Counted from the first letter of the stretch, positions 7,304-14,880 are shown. The stretch is 50,177 bases of DNA from Flavobacteriaceae bacterium (GCA_002707745.1 PANU01000109.1:1-50177); one strand, 5' to 3'. Notes: generated from the letters alone by a model not told the origin. Numbers and translations: made by a program.

Positions 7304-7341
7304 GTATTCCACCACCAAGAATGTGTATTTGTGTTGTTCAT
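7285..7341 (-). CDS. trpL: trp operon leader peptide with three Trp codons
   Basis: An 18-residue frame, MNNTNTHSWWWNTLRKTS, ends in TGA. Codons 9-11 (7317-7309) are three consecutive TGG in a peptide otherwise rich in Thr, Asn and Ser. It lies directly downstream of a promoter-like TATATTTG and 27 bases upstream of the attenuator hairpin. As in enterobacterial trpL, its role would be to sense charged tRNA-Trp through ribosome stalling, not to make a functional peptide. It is too short for normal gene callers. Confidence 0.9.
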   Translation of the reverse strand: MNNTNTHSWWWNTLRKTS

Positions 7342-7351
7342 AATTAAGATT

Positions 7352-7380
7352 CAAATATAGAAATGAAATTTGAACTACAA
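7352..7380 (-). promoter_or_regulatory. Predicted trp operon promoter (Bacteroidota type)
   Basis: On the minus strand TATATTTG (7359-7352) fits the Bacteroidota -7 consensus TAnnTTTG exactly. A TTG at 7380-7378, 18 bases upstream, fits the -33 element. Transcription would start only a few bases before the leader-peptide ATG, leaving a very short 5' untranslated end. Confidence 0.6.
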
Positions 7381-7391
7381 GCAACAAAGTC

Positions 7392-7961
7392 TTAAAATTT
7401 TAAGGTGACGTCAAGTTCAAAGTTATCTGAAATGGTGTTGTCTCCCAGATTGTCAAAGAAACTCCCGGATCCGTAGCGAACGCCAAACTTGGTACGATCT
7501 ATTTTTAAGCTGGTTGTTGCCATCGAAGAGGTCATATCCAGATCGAACGTAATGGGCTGGGTGGTTCCTTTAATGGTAATATTTCCGGTAACGATATATC
7601 CATCGACGTTTTTTTCGGCCGAAGTTATTTCTAAAGTAGCAGTAGGGTGACTGGAAACTCCAAAGAAATCGTCACTCTTAAGGTGTCCTTCTAACTTCCC
7701 TTTGCTTTCACCCTCCAGGTCTGTTACGTTAATAGTGGTCATGTCTACCACAAACATGCCTCCTGTTAAGAGATTGTCATCCATTTCCAGGTATCCATCT
7801 TTTAATTGAATGGTACCCGTATGGGAGCCCAGTACTTTTTTGCCCTTCCAGGTAATCGTGCTTTCTTTAATGTTTATTTGCTTTTTCATGTGCATAGGAT
7901 TTGTAAATGCTGAAGCCGTAATAACTACAGCGATTAATACTAAAGATTTAAGAGTTTTCAT
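7392..7961 (-). CDS. YceI-family exported protein
   Basis: The 189-residue protein has a signal peptide (MKTLKSLVLIAVVITASAF) followed by a YceI-type lipocalin-like beta barrel. Family features are STITWKGKKVLGSHTGTIQLKDGYLE, a GGMFVVDMTTINVTDLEG strand, HLKSDDFFGVSSHPTATLEI, and the late ITIKGTTQPITFDL block. YceI proteins bind isoprenoid or other amphiphilic lipids in the periplasm; the ligand here is unknown. It follows the MarR gene by 17 bases on the same strand, so the two are co-transcribed. YceI genes paired with MarR regulators are common in this phylum (recalled). Confidence 0.9.
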   Translation of the reverse strand: MKTLKSLVLIAVVITASAFTNPMHMKKQINIKESTITWKGKKVLGSHTGTIQLKDGYLEMDDNLLTGGMFVVDMTTINVTDLEGESKGKLEGHLKSDDFFGVSSHPTATLEITSAEKNVDGYIVTGNITIKGTTQPITFDLDMTSSMATTSLKIDRTKFGVRYGSGSFFDNLGDNTISDNFELDVTLKF

Positions 7962-7978
7962 AAGGTGTGATTTAAAGT

Positions 7979-8431
7979 TTAGGATCTAAGTTTATCTAAT
8001 AAATTGTTTAAGGTTTCTAATTCGGTTTCAGAGAGTGTGCTCACCACACTTTTATTGTTTTGTTCCATTAAAGGATCTAATGTTGTTAAAAGATTAAGCC
8101 CTTGGTCTGTAATAAAAATTTCAATCTTTCTTCGGTTACTGGGGCATATCTGCCGCTTTGCCCACCCTTTTTTTAAAAGCTTGTCTACCAGTCTTGTAGT
8201 ATTACTGCTTTTATCAATCATACGTTCCTGCAGTGTAGAAAGATTGGCCGGGTTACCACGTTGTCCTCTTAGAATACGCAATACATTGTATTGGGGTAAG
8301 GACAGCTCAAAAGGTTTTAAAACAGTTTGCACTTGTTCTTCCACCACACGACTGGAATACATAATGTTGATAACTGTTTTTGTGGTGAGCCCCATACTGT
8401 GTATAGATTTTATGGCATCTTCAATTTTCAT
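7979..8431 (-). CDS. MarR-family transcriptional regulator
   Basis: A 150-residue winged-helix regulator. The core runs from LSLPQYNVLRILRGQRGNP (helix 2-3) through LSTLQERMIDKSSNTTRLVDKLLKKGWAKRQ (recognition helix) to NRRKIEIFITDQGLNLL (wing). This is the order typical of MarR proteins, which act as dimers on palindromic operators. A perfect inverted repeat, ATTTGTA-2-TACAAAT, lies 15 bases upstream of its start and overlaps the predicted promoter, indicating autoregulation together with the downstream yceI-like gene. The inducer cannot be inferred. Confidence 0.92.
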   Translation of the reverse strand: MKIEDAIKSIHSMGLTTKTVINIMYSSRVVEEQVQTVLKPFELSLPQYNVLRILRGQRGNPANLSTLQERMIDKSSNTTRLVDKLLKKGWAKRQICPSNRRKIEIFITDQGLNLLTTLDPLMEQNNKSVVSTLSETELETLNNLLDKLRS

Positions 8432-8446
8432 ACTTGTTGTTACAAT

Positions 8447-8465
8447 ATTTGTATGTACAAATGTA
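8447..8465 (-). promoter_or_regulatory. Promoter and probable MarR operator
   Basis: The inverted repeat ATTTGTA (8447-8453) / TACAAAT (8456-8462) with a 2-base spacer overlaps the minus-strand box TACATTTG (8465-8458), an exact match to TAnnTTTG. A MarR dimer bound here would block polymerase. Only 89 bases separate it from the divergent thioredoxin gene at 8552, so that gene might also respond. Confidence 0.55.
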
Positions 8466-8551
8466 TAAAAATTTTAATTCTAAAAATCATTTTATCATTT
8501 ATTTAACAAGCTTGCTGTTTACACAATCATTCAAATGTATATTTTTAGCCT

Positions 8552-9124
8552 ATGAAAACTGTCTTTACTATAATGTTAGTGTTGGGGTTGGTTTCCTGCG
8601 GAAATAATACAAAAGAAACAGCCGTAGACACCAAAGCTGTAGTTGAAACCATCACAAAAGCAACTACAAATACTTCAGAAAGTGTTCAAAATGACTCGTA
8701 CGACGAATTGGAATTAGTAAATTTTTCTGAATTTGAAGCAAAATATCTTCAGCAAACTTCTTCAGAAATTACCTATGTGATTAATTTTTGGGCAACCTGG
8801 TGCAAACCTTGTGTAAAAGAGTTACCTTATTTTGAAAAATTAAATAAAAACTATAAAGAGCGTAATGTAAAGGTAGTCCTTGTAAGTCTGGATTTTCCGA
8901 AACATATACAAAAACAAGTCATTCCGTTTATAAAAAAACACAACCTCCAAAGTGAAATTTTATTGCTGGACGATCCTGATGCTAACTCCTGGATTCCAAA
9001 AGTGAGTGAGAAGTGGACAGGCGCTATTCCTGCAACACTTTTTGTAAAAGGAAACGAAGAAAAGTTTTTCGAAAAATCATTTACGTATACCGAACTTGAA
9101 ACTGAATTAAAAACAATCTTATAA
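8552..9124 (+). CDS. TlpA-like thioredoxin-fold lipoprotein
   Basis: Begins MKTVFTIMLVLGLVSCGNN, a lipoprotein signal with the lipid-anchored Cys at 16. A Thr/Asn-rich linker to about residue 50 leads into a thioredoxin fold with INFWATWCKPCVKELPYF (redox Cys84 and Cys87). The cis-Pro region is TGAIPATLFVKG. TlpA-type proteins act as thiol reductants in the periplasm or on the outer membrane face. It starts a plus-strand group with another thioredoxin-fold lipoprotein 9 bases downstream, so both probably act on thiols in the same compartment. Confidence 0.92.
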   Translation: MKTVFTIMLVLGLVSCGNNTKETAVDTKAVVETITKATTNTSESVQNDSYDELELVNFSEFEAKYLQQTSSEITYVINFWATWCKPCVKELPYFEKLNKNYKERNVKVVLVSLDFPKHIQKQVIPFIKKHNLQSEILLLDDPDANSWIPKVSEKWTGAIPATLFVKGNEEKFFEKSFTYTELETELKTIL

Positions 9125-9133
9125 ACTCAAATC

Positions 9134-9838
9134 ATGAAAACAAATATTTTAAAACTTACAACATTCATGGCACTTACAGTTCTTTTTTTGGCGTGTCAGG
9201 AAACAAAAGAAAAAGAAACAGAAACCGTTGAAACGGAAGTTGCTACAGCAAAAGATGTAGCGATGGCTCATACCAATGAAGCTATTACCACTAAAGGCTA
9301 TGGAATTGATGCTATAGCTGCAGATTTTAAACTAAAAGATGTAAACGGAAAAATGGTTTCTTTAAGTGATTACAAAGATGCAAAAGGGTTTGTAGTAATA
9401 TTTACGTGTAACACTTGTCCGTTTGCCGTTGCCAGTGAAGACCGTATAATTGCATTAGACAAGAAATATAAAGAAAAAGGCTACCCGGTAATTGCTATCA
9501 ACCCAAATGATCCTGAAGTACAACCCGACGATACCTATGAGTTAATGCAGGAAAAAGCAAAAGACAAGGGCTTTACCTTTCCGTATTTATACGATGCCTC
9601 TAACAGTGTATACGCAACTTATGGTGCTACTAAAACTCCCCACGTATACTTGTTGAAAAAAGAAGACCAGGGAAATGTAGTAAAATATATAGGTGCTATA
9701 GACGATAATGTACGTGATGGCGATGCTGTAAAAGAGCAGTTTTTAGCAAATGCAATAGAGGAGCTATTGGCTGGAAAACAAGTAACGGTAAAAGAAACAA
9801 AGGCTATTGGTTGTTCTGTAAAGCAGAAAAAAGCATAA
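9134..9838 (+). CDS. AhpC/TSA-like thioredoxin-fold lipoprotein
   Basis: The 234-residue protein has a lipoprotein signal ending FLACQE (lipid Cys at 21) and a charged Glu/Lys/Thr linker. A peroxiredoxin-like domain follows: FKLKDVNGKMVSLSDYKDAKG, then VIFTCNTCPFAVASEDR with a CxxC at 92/95, and KTPHVYLL as the cis-Pro strand. Proteins of this type are annotated as redoxins or thioredoxin-family proteins. The CNTCPF motif differs from the peroxiredoxin PxxxTxxC active site, so disulfide chemistry is more likely than peroxide reduction. A terminator follows. Confidence 0.88.
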   Translation: MKTNILKLTTFMALTVLFLACQETKEKETETVETEVATAKDVAMAHTNEAITTKGYGIDAIAADFKLKDVNGKMVSLSDYKDAKGFVVIFTCNTCPFAVASEDRIIALDKKYKEKGYPVIAINPNDPEVQPDDTYELMQEKAKDKGFTFPYLYDASNSVYATYGATKTPHVYLLKKEDQGNVVKYIGAIDDNVRDGDAVKEQFLANAIEELLAGKQVTVKETKAIGCSVKQKKA

Positions 9839-9864
9839 GGTATTTCAGATTACCAGAAAACAAT

Positions 9865-9899
9865 CCGCTACAGCGTTCTATATCTGTAGCGGTTTTTTT
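9865..9899 (+). terminator. Rho-independent terminator
   Basis: Stem CCGCTACAG (9865-9873) / CTGTAGCGG (9884-9892) is followed by seven T. It ends the thioredoxin pair. A TATTTTTG box (9899-9906) follows at once and may be the promoter of the rhodanese genes. Confidence 0.9.
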
Positions 9900-9922
9900 A
9901 TTTTTGTACAAATTATTTTCTT

Positions 9923-10240
9923 ATGCAAGACCTTACGCAAGAACAATGGCACAAAAAAATTATAGAAGATGCCAGTGGTGTTATTTTAGATGTTCGCACA
10001 CCTCACGAGGTAGATGAAGGTATTATACCTAATGCGCAACATTTAGACATCCAGAACGCTCCTTCGTTTATGGAGGGTGCTCAAAAGCTGGATAAAGCTA
10101 AAAATTATTATATATACTGCCGTTCCGGAGGGCGTAGTGCTCAAGCCTGTATGATAATGGAATCTATGGGATTTAAAAATACTTTCAATCTCCTGGGAGG
10201 CTTTAGTGAATGGAAAGGTGATAAAACCGCCTCGAAATGA
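9923..10240 (+). CDS. Cytoplasmic single-domain rhodanese
   Basis: A single rhodanese domain of 105 residues with the entry motif VILDVRTPHEVDEGIIPNA and the active-site loop YCRSGGRSA carrying the persulfide Cys at 66. There is no signal peptide, so it acts in the cytoplasm. Rhodaneses move sulfane sulfur between carriers; the acceptor is unknown. Its stop overlaps the start of the next rhodanese by 4 bases (ATGA), giving a translationally coupled cytoplasmic/exported pair. Confidence 0.92.
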   Translation: MQDLTQEQWHKKIIEDASGVILDVRTPHEVDEGIIPNAQHLDIQNAPSFMEGAQKLDKAKNYYIYCRSGGRSAQACMIMESMGFKNTFNLLGGFSEWKGDKTASK

Positions 10241-10632
10241 AACATTTTTTCTATGCTTTAACAGTTTTAATAACCCTGATGGTTTCTTGTTCAGGACCGG
10301 CTAAAGAAGTACAAGCTGTAAGTCCGCAAGAGGTGTATGATGCTGTGTACAACAACGGGAATAGTTCCTTGCAACTGGTAGACGTGCGTACACCCGAAGA
10401 ATACGGTGTGTCGCATTTAAAAGACGCTCAGAATATTTGTGTGACCGAGGACGATTTTAAGGAAAAAGTAAAATCTTTAGATAAAGAAAAACCCGTGTAC
10501 GTATATTGTAGAAAAGGAGGAAGAAGTGCGAGAGCGGCCGAGATTCTTGCTGAAATGGGTTTTATTGAAATTTACGATCTTTCGGGTGGTATTACGGCCT
10601 GGGAAGAAGAGGGGCTTGAAACCTCTGAATAA
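10237..10632 (+). CDS. Rhodanese lipoprotein
   Basis: The lipoprotein signal is MKHFFYALTVLITLMVSCSG (lipid Cys at 18). A rhodanese domain follows: LQLVDVRTPEEYGVSHLKDA, active-site loop YCRKGGRSAR with Cys91, and LSGGITAWEEEGL at the end. It is the membrane-anchored, extracytoplasmic twin of the upstream rhodanese. Along with the two thioredoxin-fold lipoproteins just before it, it makes a four-gene sulfur/thiol cluster. Confidence 0.92.
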   Translation: MKHFFYALTVLITLMVSCSGPAKEVQAVSPQEVYDAVYNNGNSSLQLVDVRTPEEYGVSHLKDAQNICVTEDDFKEKVKSLDKEKPVYVYCRKGGRSARAAEILAEMGFIEIYDLSGGITAWEEEGLETSE

Positions 10633-10753
10633 ACCTTCTTAATTTTGTTAACACATTGAATTATTTGAAGTTAAATTGAAGCTAAAGCAGTTTTAATTAA
10701 CTAAAATTTCACATTGTGGTCCCTATATTAGTGTGTATCAAATTTATACCGCT

Positions 10754-11131
10754 ATGAAAAATCAAGAGCAAGTTATCCAGGAAGAAATGAGAAAACTCAT
10801 AAAAAAGAGTTGTCAGTTTTCAGAAAATGTGAATAGAGACTACTACTGTTTTCAAAAATCTTTGTTGAAGTTTTATTTCAACGCAATAGATGTAACTATA
10901 GATTTTGAAGACGAAATCATCCTACTATGGAATTCCAAACCACGAACTCCAGCCGATTTCAAATTGTATGATATTAATGAAGCTGTAGCTACAAAAGTTT
11001 CTTATAGTAATCTTGAAGAAACCTTAAAAGGGTGTTTGGAAAGTGGCACCATGCAAACCCGTTTTTATAAAACAATGCTTTTTCATTACAATAGAGTAGA
11101 TGAAAACGCTAGCTTGCCAGCAAGTGCTTAA
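10754..11131 (+). CDS. Hypothetical protein (125 aa)
   Basis: I do not recognise a family. I place the start at the ATG at 10754 (MKNQEQVIQEEMRK) rather than the in-frame GTG at 10733. The protein is soluble, with a charged N-terminal helix, the aromatic-rich stretch NRDYYCFQKSLLKFYFNAI, and a beta-like VTIDFEDEIILLWN. There is no signal peptide. The ending NASLPASA is unstructured-looking. Codon use matches its neighbours. A long inverted repeat 42 bases downstream may close its transcript. Confidence 0.65.
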   Translation: MKNQEQVIQEEMRKLIKKSCQFSENVNRDYYCFQKSLLKFYFNAIDVTIDFEDEIILLWNSKPRTPADFKLYDINEAVATKVSYSNLEETLKGCLESGTMQTRFYKTMLFHYNRVDENASLPASA

Positions 11132-11172
11132 TGTAAGCCATCTGTACATAAAATAATGAGAATGTCTAAAGA

Positions 11173-11263
11173 AGTGTCAAAATCATGAATTTTTCACATG
11201 GAGCCTGTCGAGATGTATTGATTGTCAATATTGTTAAAACCCCGACAAACTCAGTTTGACACT
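11173..11263. repeat. Long imperfect inverted repeat (dispersed element)
   Basis: The outer arms AGTGTCAAA (11173-11181) and TTTGACACT (11255-11263) are perfect. Inside them TGGAGCCTGTCGAG faces CCGACAAACTCAG as an imperfect second pair. The CTGAGnnTGTCG motif recalls the common gagcttgtcgaag repeats of flavobacterial genomes (recalled). It probably folds as one large hairpin at the end of the upstream gene. Confidence 0.6.
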
Positions 11264-11348
11264 ATGAGTACACTTTTTTAGACAACCTCCTTTTTATAGA
11301 CTTTTCCTAATTTAAAGCTAAATACTGCAGTGTTTCATTTATTTAACG

Positions 11349-11356
11349 TATATTTG
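11349..11356 (+). promoter_or_regulatory. Predicted cold-shock gene promoter (-7 box)
   Basis: TATATTTG followed by CACCG is an exact TAnnTTTG match. No good TTG is seen at the -33 distance. If used, the csp mRNA would have an untranslated leader of roughly 230 bases. Confidence 0.5.
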
Positions 11357-11359
11357 CAC

Positions 11360-11590
11360 CGTTAAAAAGTAAGCTTGCTTTTATTATATAGTACACTTCT
11401 AGAGTAATTAATCCAATCCTTTCTTTTTTTTCCAAAGCTTTAGAGCCTACAACATATCATATGTTTTAGCTTGGTAAGGTTAGTGATGTATCATTTTTGT
11501 CTGACTATTTCAGCAAAGTACATTGCGATTTCTGTATTATTAAAATAAAACAGAAATTTGAATAACAATTAATTTTAAAAGAGTACCAAA
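11360..11590 (+). other. Long structured 5' leader of the cold-shock gene
   Basis: There is no ORF here. A nested hairpin at 11432-11474 has outer arms CCAAAGCT/AGCTTGG and an inner AACATAT-C-ATATGTT palindrome at 11451-11465. Long folded leaders are the thermosensing part of cold-shock mRNAs in other bacteria. The rest of the 11132-11590 gap holds the inverted repeat and promoter listed separately. Confidence 0.45.
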
Positions 11591-11782
11591 ATGAAAGAAG
11601 GAACAGTAAAATTCTTTAACAACGCAAAAGGATTCGGATTTATTAAGCCAAGTGATGGTGGAGATGATATCTTCGTACACACAACAAACTTAATCGACGA
11701 AATTAGAGAAGACGATGCCGTGCAATACGAAGAAGAAATGGGACGTAAAGGCTTAACAGCAGTACGCGTTCAGTTGGCTTAA
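11591..11782 (+). CDS. Cold-shock domain protein
   Basis: A 63-residue single cold-shock (OB-fold) domain: [18 protein letters not shown] contains RNP1 (KGFGFI) and DIFVHTTNL contains RNP2. Such proteins bind single-stranded RNA and melt secondary structure. It stands alone between its own likely promoter and a terminator with a GAAA loop. The long leader suggests control at the RNA level. Confidence 0.95.
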   Translation: MKEGTVKFFNNAKGFGFIKPSDGGDDIFVHTTNLIDEIREDDAVQYEEEMGRKGLTAVRVQLA

Positions 11783-11806
11783 TTCTAAGCAAAGACAACA
11801 TTCAGG

Positions 11807-11835
11807 AACCTGTCTCGAAAGAGACAGGTTTTTTT
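11807..11835 (+). terminator. Rho-independent terminator after the cold-shock gene
   Basis: Stem AACCTGTCTC (11807-11816) / GAGACAGGTT (11821-11830) is closed by a GAAA tetraloop and followed by T residues. Confidence 0.93.
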
Positions 11836-11902
11836 AGTTTACAGCCATTTTTAAAAATTAAATATCCCAGATCTGGATGGAACCTTTTTTAATGCTTCGT
11901 AA

Positions 11903-13336
11903 TTAAATTAATGGACTAAAGAGTCTGGCAAAGTTTTCCCGGAGACGATCCAGGGTTTTTCGTTTTTGAAAATCTTCTAGTGTTAGTAAGGTACTATGAT
12001 TTAAAAAATGCTCAAATTGCTTTTTCAGTTTAAGAGTAGTTTCTGCATCGTACATAATAGCATTTACTTCAAAATTCTGATCAAAACTGCGAATGTCCAG
12101 ATTGGCAGTACCTATAGAGCATACCATATCATCACTCAAAATGATTTTGGAATGTAAAAAACCGGGCTGATAGCGATAAATTTTTACACCACTTTCCAGC
12201 AGGGTTTCAAAATACGACTGTACCGCCCATTTTACAATCACTGAATCTGATTTTTGAGGAACAATAATACGCACATCAACAGCGCTCATAGCGGCAGCTT
12301 TTAATGCTAAGAGTAGTGATTCTGGGGGGATGAGATACGGATTTGCAATATAAACATACGAGTTGGCAGTGGTGATAATGGTTAAATATTCATTTAAAAT
12401 AGCGGCGTATTCCGAATCCGGACCACTGGCTACAATTTGTGTTGGGATGGTTTCATCTTGTTTAGAAATATGTAGCGCATTGGGTGTAAATAAATTTTCT
12501 CCACTCACAAAATACCAATCGTTAAAAAACACAAATTTTAAAAAATTAACAGCCATGCCTTCTAACTGTAAGTGCGTGTCTGCCCAGGTGCCAAGTGTCT
12601 TGTCGCCATCTAAATACTTATCGTCAATATTTATACCACCAGTAAAACCTATGGTGTCGTCTACTATTAAAATTTTTCGATGGTTACGGTAATTGGTACG
12701 TGCAAAAAAGACCAGGCGTACACGCTGGAAACAATGTATATCTGCTCCAGCATCTTTTAATCGTGTAATGTAGCTGTTGCTTAAAGACCAACTACCCAGA
12801 CCGTCGTATAAGATTTTTACTGTAACCCCTTTTTTTAATTTTTCTATAAAAATATCTGCTAGTCGATCTGTAATTTTTCCATTTTCAAAAATGTAATATT
12901 CTAAATAAATAGAGGTTGTTGCCGCCTCACAAGCTTTAAAAATAGCATTAAAAGTTTCTTTTCCATTATGTAAAATGGTTGCTTTATTGTTAAAAGTAAG
13001 GGGTGCTTTATTTGCGTTTTCTAAAAAGTGAATTAACTTAATATACTCCCGTTGAATATTTTTGTCCTCAATTTTAAAGGGCTCTATTTTAGTTTTATAT
13101 TCTTTTAAAAAGGCATCAATTTGTACGTTGTCGGCTATTTTTTTTGCATTGAAAAGTTTTACCCTGCGGCGGTTCATTCCAAAAGCAAAAAACAGGATTC
13201 CCCCAATAATCGGAAGCGTAAATATGCTCATCATCCATGCCCAGATCCGGTAGGGTTTGTTGCCGTCTTTTAATAAGATGTAAAATGCAAAAACGGTAAT
13301 GGTACCATGTAAAATAAGAAGGATAGTAGTCCACAT
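11903..13336 (-). CDS. cls: Cardiolipin synthase (phospholipase D type)
   Basis: Condenses phosphatidylglycerol molecules (or related donors) into cardiolipin at the inner membrane. The 477 residues include two N-terminal membrane helices (about 2-22 and 32-52), the FFAFGMNRRR stretch typical of Cls, and two HKD motifs. These are NHRKILIVDD (His219, Lys221, Asp226) and LHSKIILSDD (His395, Lys397, Asp402), each followed by the Gly/Asn block (GGINI, GTANLDIRS). It is divergent from the metallophosphoesterase at 13440, with about 100 bases between them. Confidence 0.95.
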   Translation of the reverse strand: MWTTILLILHGTITVFAFYILLKDGNKPYRIWAWMMSIFTLPIIGGILFFAFGMNRRRVKLFNAKKIADNVQIDAFLKEYKTKIEPFKIEDKNIQREYIKLIHFLENANKAPLTFNNKATILHNGKETFNAIFKACEAATTSIYLEYYIFENGKITDRLADIFIEKLKKGVTVKILYDGLGSWSLSNSYITRLKDAGADIHCFQRVRLVFFARTNYRNHRKILIVDDTIGFTGGINIDDKYLDGDKTLGTWADTHLQLEGMAVNFLKFVFFNDWYFVSGENLFTPNALHISKQDETIPTQIVASGPDSEYAAILNEYLTIITTANSYVYIANPYLIPPESLLLALKAAAMSAVDVRIIVPQKSDSVIVKWAVQSYFETLLESGVKIYRYQPGFLHSKIILSDDMVCSIGTANLDIRSFDQNFEVNAIMYDAETTLKLKKQFEHFLNHSTLLTLEDFQKRKTLDRLRENFARLFSPLI

Positions 13337-13439
13337 AGATGTTAAAGATAGGTATATAGATGTTATAATTTTATATGCAATCCAGAGCTTTTAATTCTTA
13401 TAAGAAGTATTCCTCTCAAATTTGTATCTTTTCAGAAAA

Positions 13440-14639
13440 ATGCGCAGTTACAGCCTGTTTACAATAGTGTTACTTTGTGTTGCTATAACGATACTAGATA
13501 CGGTGGCTTTCTTTTGGCTTCAGGATATAACCCGTTTGCTTTCTTCAATATTTTTAAGAACTAGTATCCATGTGCTTTTTTGGATGTTTACCTTTGGGTT
13601 GGTTACAGCTATTTTGGTTTTAAAAATTAGAATGGATCGTCTAAAACCGAAACAGAGACAACGGTTTATATCATCTATGTATGGACTAACTGTTTCTTCT
13701 TTTATTCCAAAATTTATTTTTGTTATTATCATAAGTGTATTCTTTTTTTCTAATGCGGTAATTGCCGAAAGTGAATCTGTGGTTTTAATTCCTTTAATTG
13801 GGCTTGTTTCAGGGCTTCTTCCTTTTTTAGTTATTGTGTATGCTATTTTTAAAGGGCTTTATAAGTTTAAAGTATACCATGTCCCTTTACAACATACAGA
13901 CCTGAAAGGATTACGGATTGTTCAAATATCCGATCTCCACTTAGGAAGTTTTAACGCCAAGTACCATGTGTTTGACAGGGCAGTAAAAATGATTAACGAA
14001 CTTCAACCCCATTTGCTGTTTTTTACTGGAGATCTGGTTAATAATTACGCCTGGGAGCTGGAAGGATGGGAAGAAACTTTTAATAAACTAGAAGCCAAAA
14101 TAGGAAAATTTTCAGTCCTTGGAAATCATGATTACGGTGATTATAGTACCTGGAAATCTGAAGAAGAAAAAAAAGCAAATTTTAATGCTATTAAAAATTT
14201 TCAACAACGCATTGGATTTACACTGTTGTTAAACGAAGCCCAGGTGATATTCATTAACAATAAAAAACTGGCTATAGTAGGAGTAGAGAATTGGGGTTCA
14301 CCTCCTTTTAAACAATATGGCGATTTACAAACCGCGTTAAAAGATGTGAAAACAATTACTCCCAAAATTTTACTTTCTCATGATCCCTCCCATTGGAAAG
14401 AGGAAGTAACAAAACGCAATGATATTTTTCTTACTCTTTCAGGACATACTCATGGGATGCAAGCGGGGGTTTCTCTACGGGGAAAGGAATGGAGCCCTAT
14501 AAAATATAAATACACGTATTGGGCGGGTCTTTATGAAAAAGAAGGGCAATTTTTATATGTAAATCGCGGATTGGGATGGATGGGTTTTCCCGGTAGATTA
14601 GGAATGTGGCCTGAAATTACATGCTTTGATTTTGAATGA
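13440..14639 (+). CDS. Membrane-anchored metallophosphoesterase
   Basis: I prefer the ATG at 13440 (MRSYSLFTIVLLC) over the ATG six codons upstream, since it gives a clean membrane start; about 399 residues. Four hydrophobic helices in the first 140 residues precede a calcineurin-like domain. That domain has IVQISDLHLGSF (D-x-H), FFTGDLVNN, VLGNHDYGDY, LLSHDPSHW and LSGHTHGMQAG, a full dimetal set. This layout resembles YaeI/YkoE-like membrane phosphoesterases that may act on lipid-linked or nucleotide phosphates; the substrate is unknown. A terminator hairpin lies about 130 bases downstream. Confidence 0.92.
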   Translation: MRSYSLFTIVLLCVAITILDTVAFFWLQDITRLLSSIFLRTSIHVLFWMFTFGLVTAILVLKIRMDRLKPKQRQRFISSMYGLTVSSFIPKFIFVIIISVFFFSNAVIAESESVVLIPLIGLVSGLLPFLVIVYAIFKGLYKFKVYHVPLQHTDLKGLRIVQISDLHLGSFNAKYHVFDRAVKMINELQPHLLFFTGDLVNNYAWELEGWEETFNKLEAKIGKFSVLGNHDYGDYSTWKSEEEKKANFNAIKNFQQRIGFTLLLNEAQVIFINNKKLAIVGVENWGSPPFKQYGDLQTALKDVKTITPKILLSHDPSHWKEEVTKRNDIFLTLSGHTHGMQAGVSLRGKEWSPIKYKYTYWAGLYEKEGQFLYVNRGLGWMGFPGRLGMWPEITCFDFE

Positions 14640-14641
14640 TC

Positions 14642-14686
14642 GTGGAGCCTGCCTGCCAGAGGCACGACAGGCTGGCCGGAGGGATT
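14642..14686. repeat. Interrupted copy of the ssrA 3' end
   Basis: GTGGAGCC (14642-14649) and GGAGGGATT (14678-14686) are the two halves of the 17-base ssrA 3' end (compare 14991-15007). They are split by 28 bases of a palindromic insert whose arms are AGCCTG/CAGGCT. The copy has the same orientation as ssrA. Confidence 0.6.
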
Positions 14687-14767
14687 ACAAAAAAATATGA
14701 TCTCCAATGGCTCACGTCCTGCAAATACAACTGCCAGTGTTTGCAACCCTGGTGTCTAAAAACAACA

Positions 14768-14811
14768 AAACTCAATCAAGCAGAAAAGGCTTGTTGAGTT
14801 TCTTTTGTTTT
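14768..14811 (+). terminator. Terminator hairpin downstream of the phosphoesterase gene
   Basis: AAACTCAATCAAGC (14768-14781) pairs with GCTTGTTGAGTTT (14789-14801) with one bulge, followed by T-rich sequence. The minus-strand side is also T-rich, so it may work in both directions. Confidence 0.75.
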
Positions 14812-14837
14812 CATCCACAATGCAGTTGTGAGTGATT

Positions 14838-14853
14838 GTGGAGCCGGAGGGAT
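14838..14853. repeat. Second copy of the ssrA 3' end (16 bp)
   Basis: GTGGAGCCGGAGGGAT is identical to 14991-15006, the last bases of ssrA including the acceptor strand. Both downstream copies are preceded by GATnGTGGAGCC, whereas the true gene end is preceded by CAA. The two downstream copies are therefore more alike to each other. Confidence 0.7.
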
Positions 14854-14880
14854 GGTGGTTCCCTTGGGACACACTGTTGG

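Noticed and set aside
14531-14746. Minus-strand ORF at the end of the phosphoesterase gene
   Set aside because: It is a shadow frame reading through the ssrA-end repeat; there is no start signal and no family resemblance.
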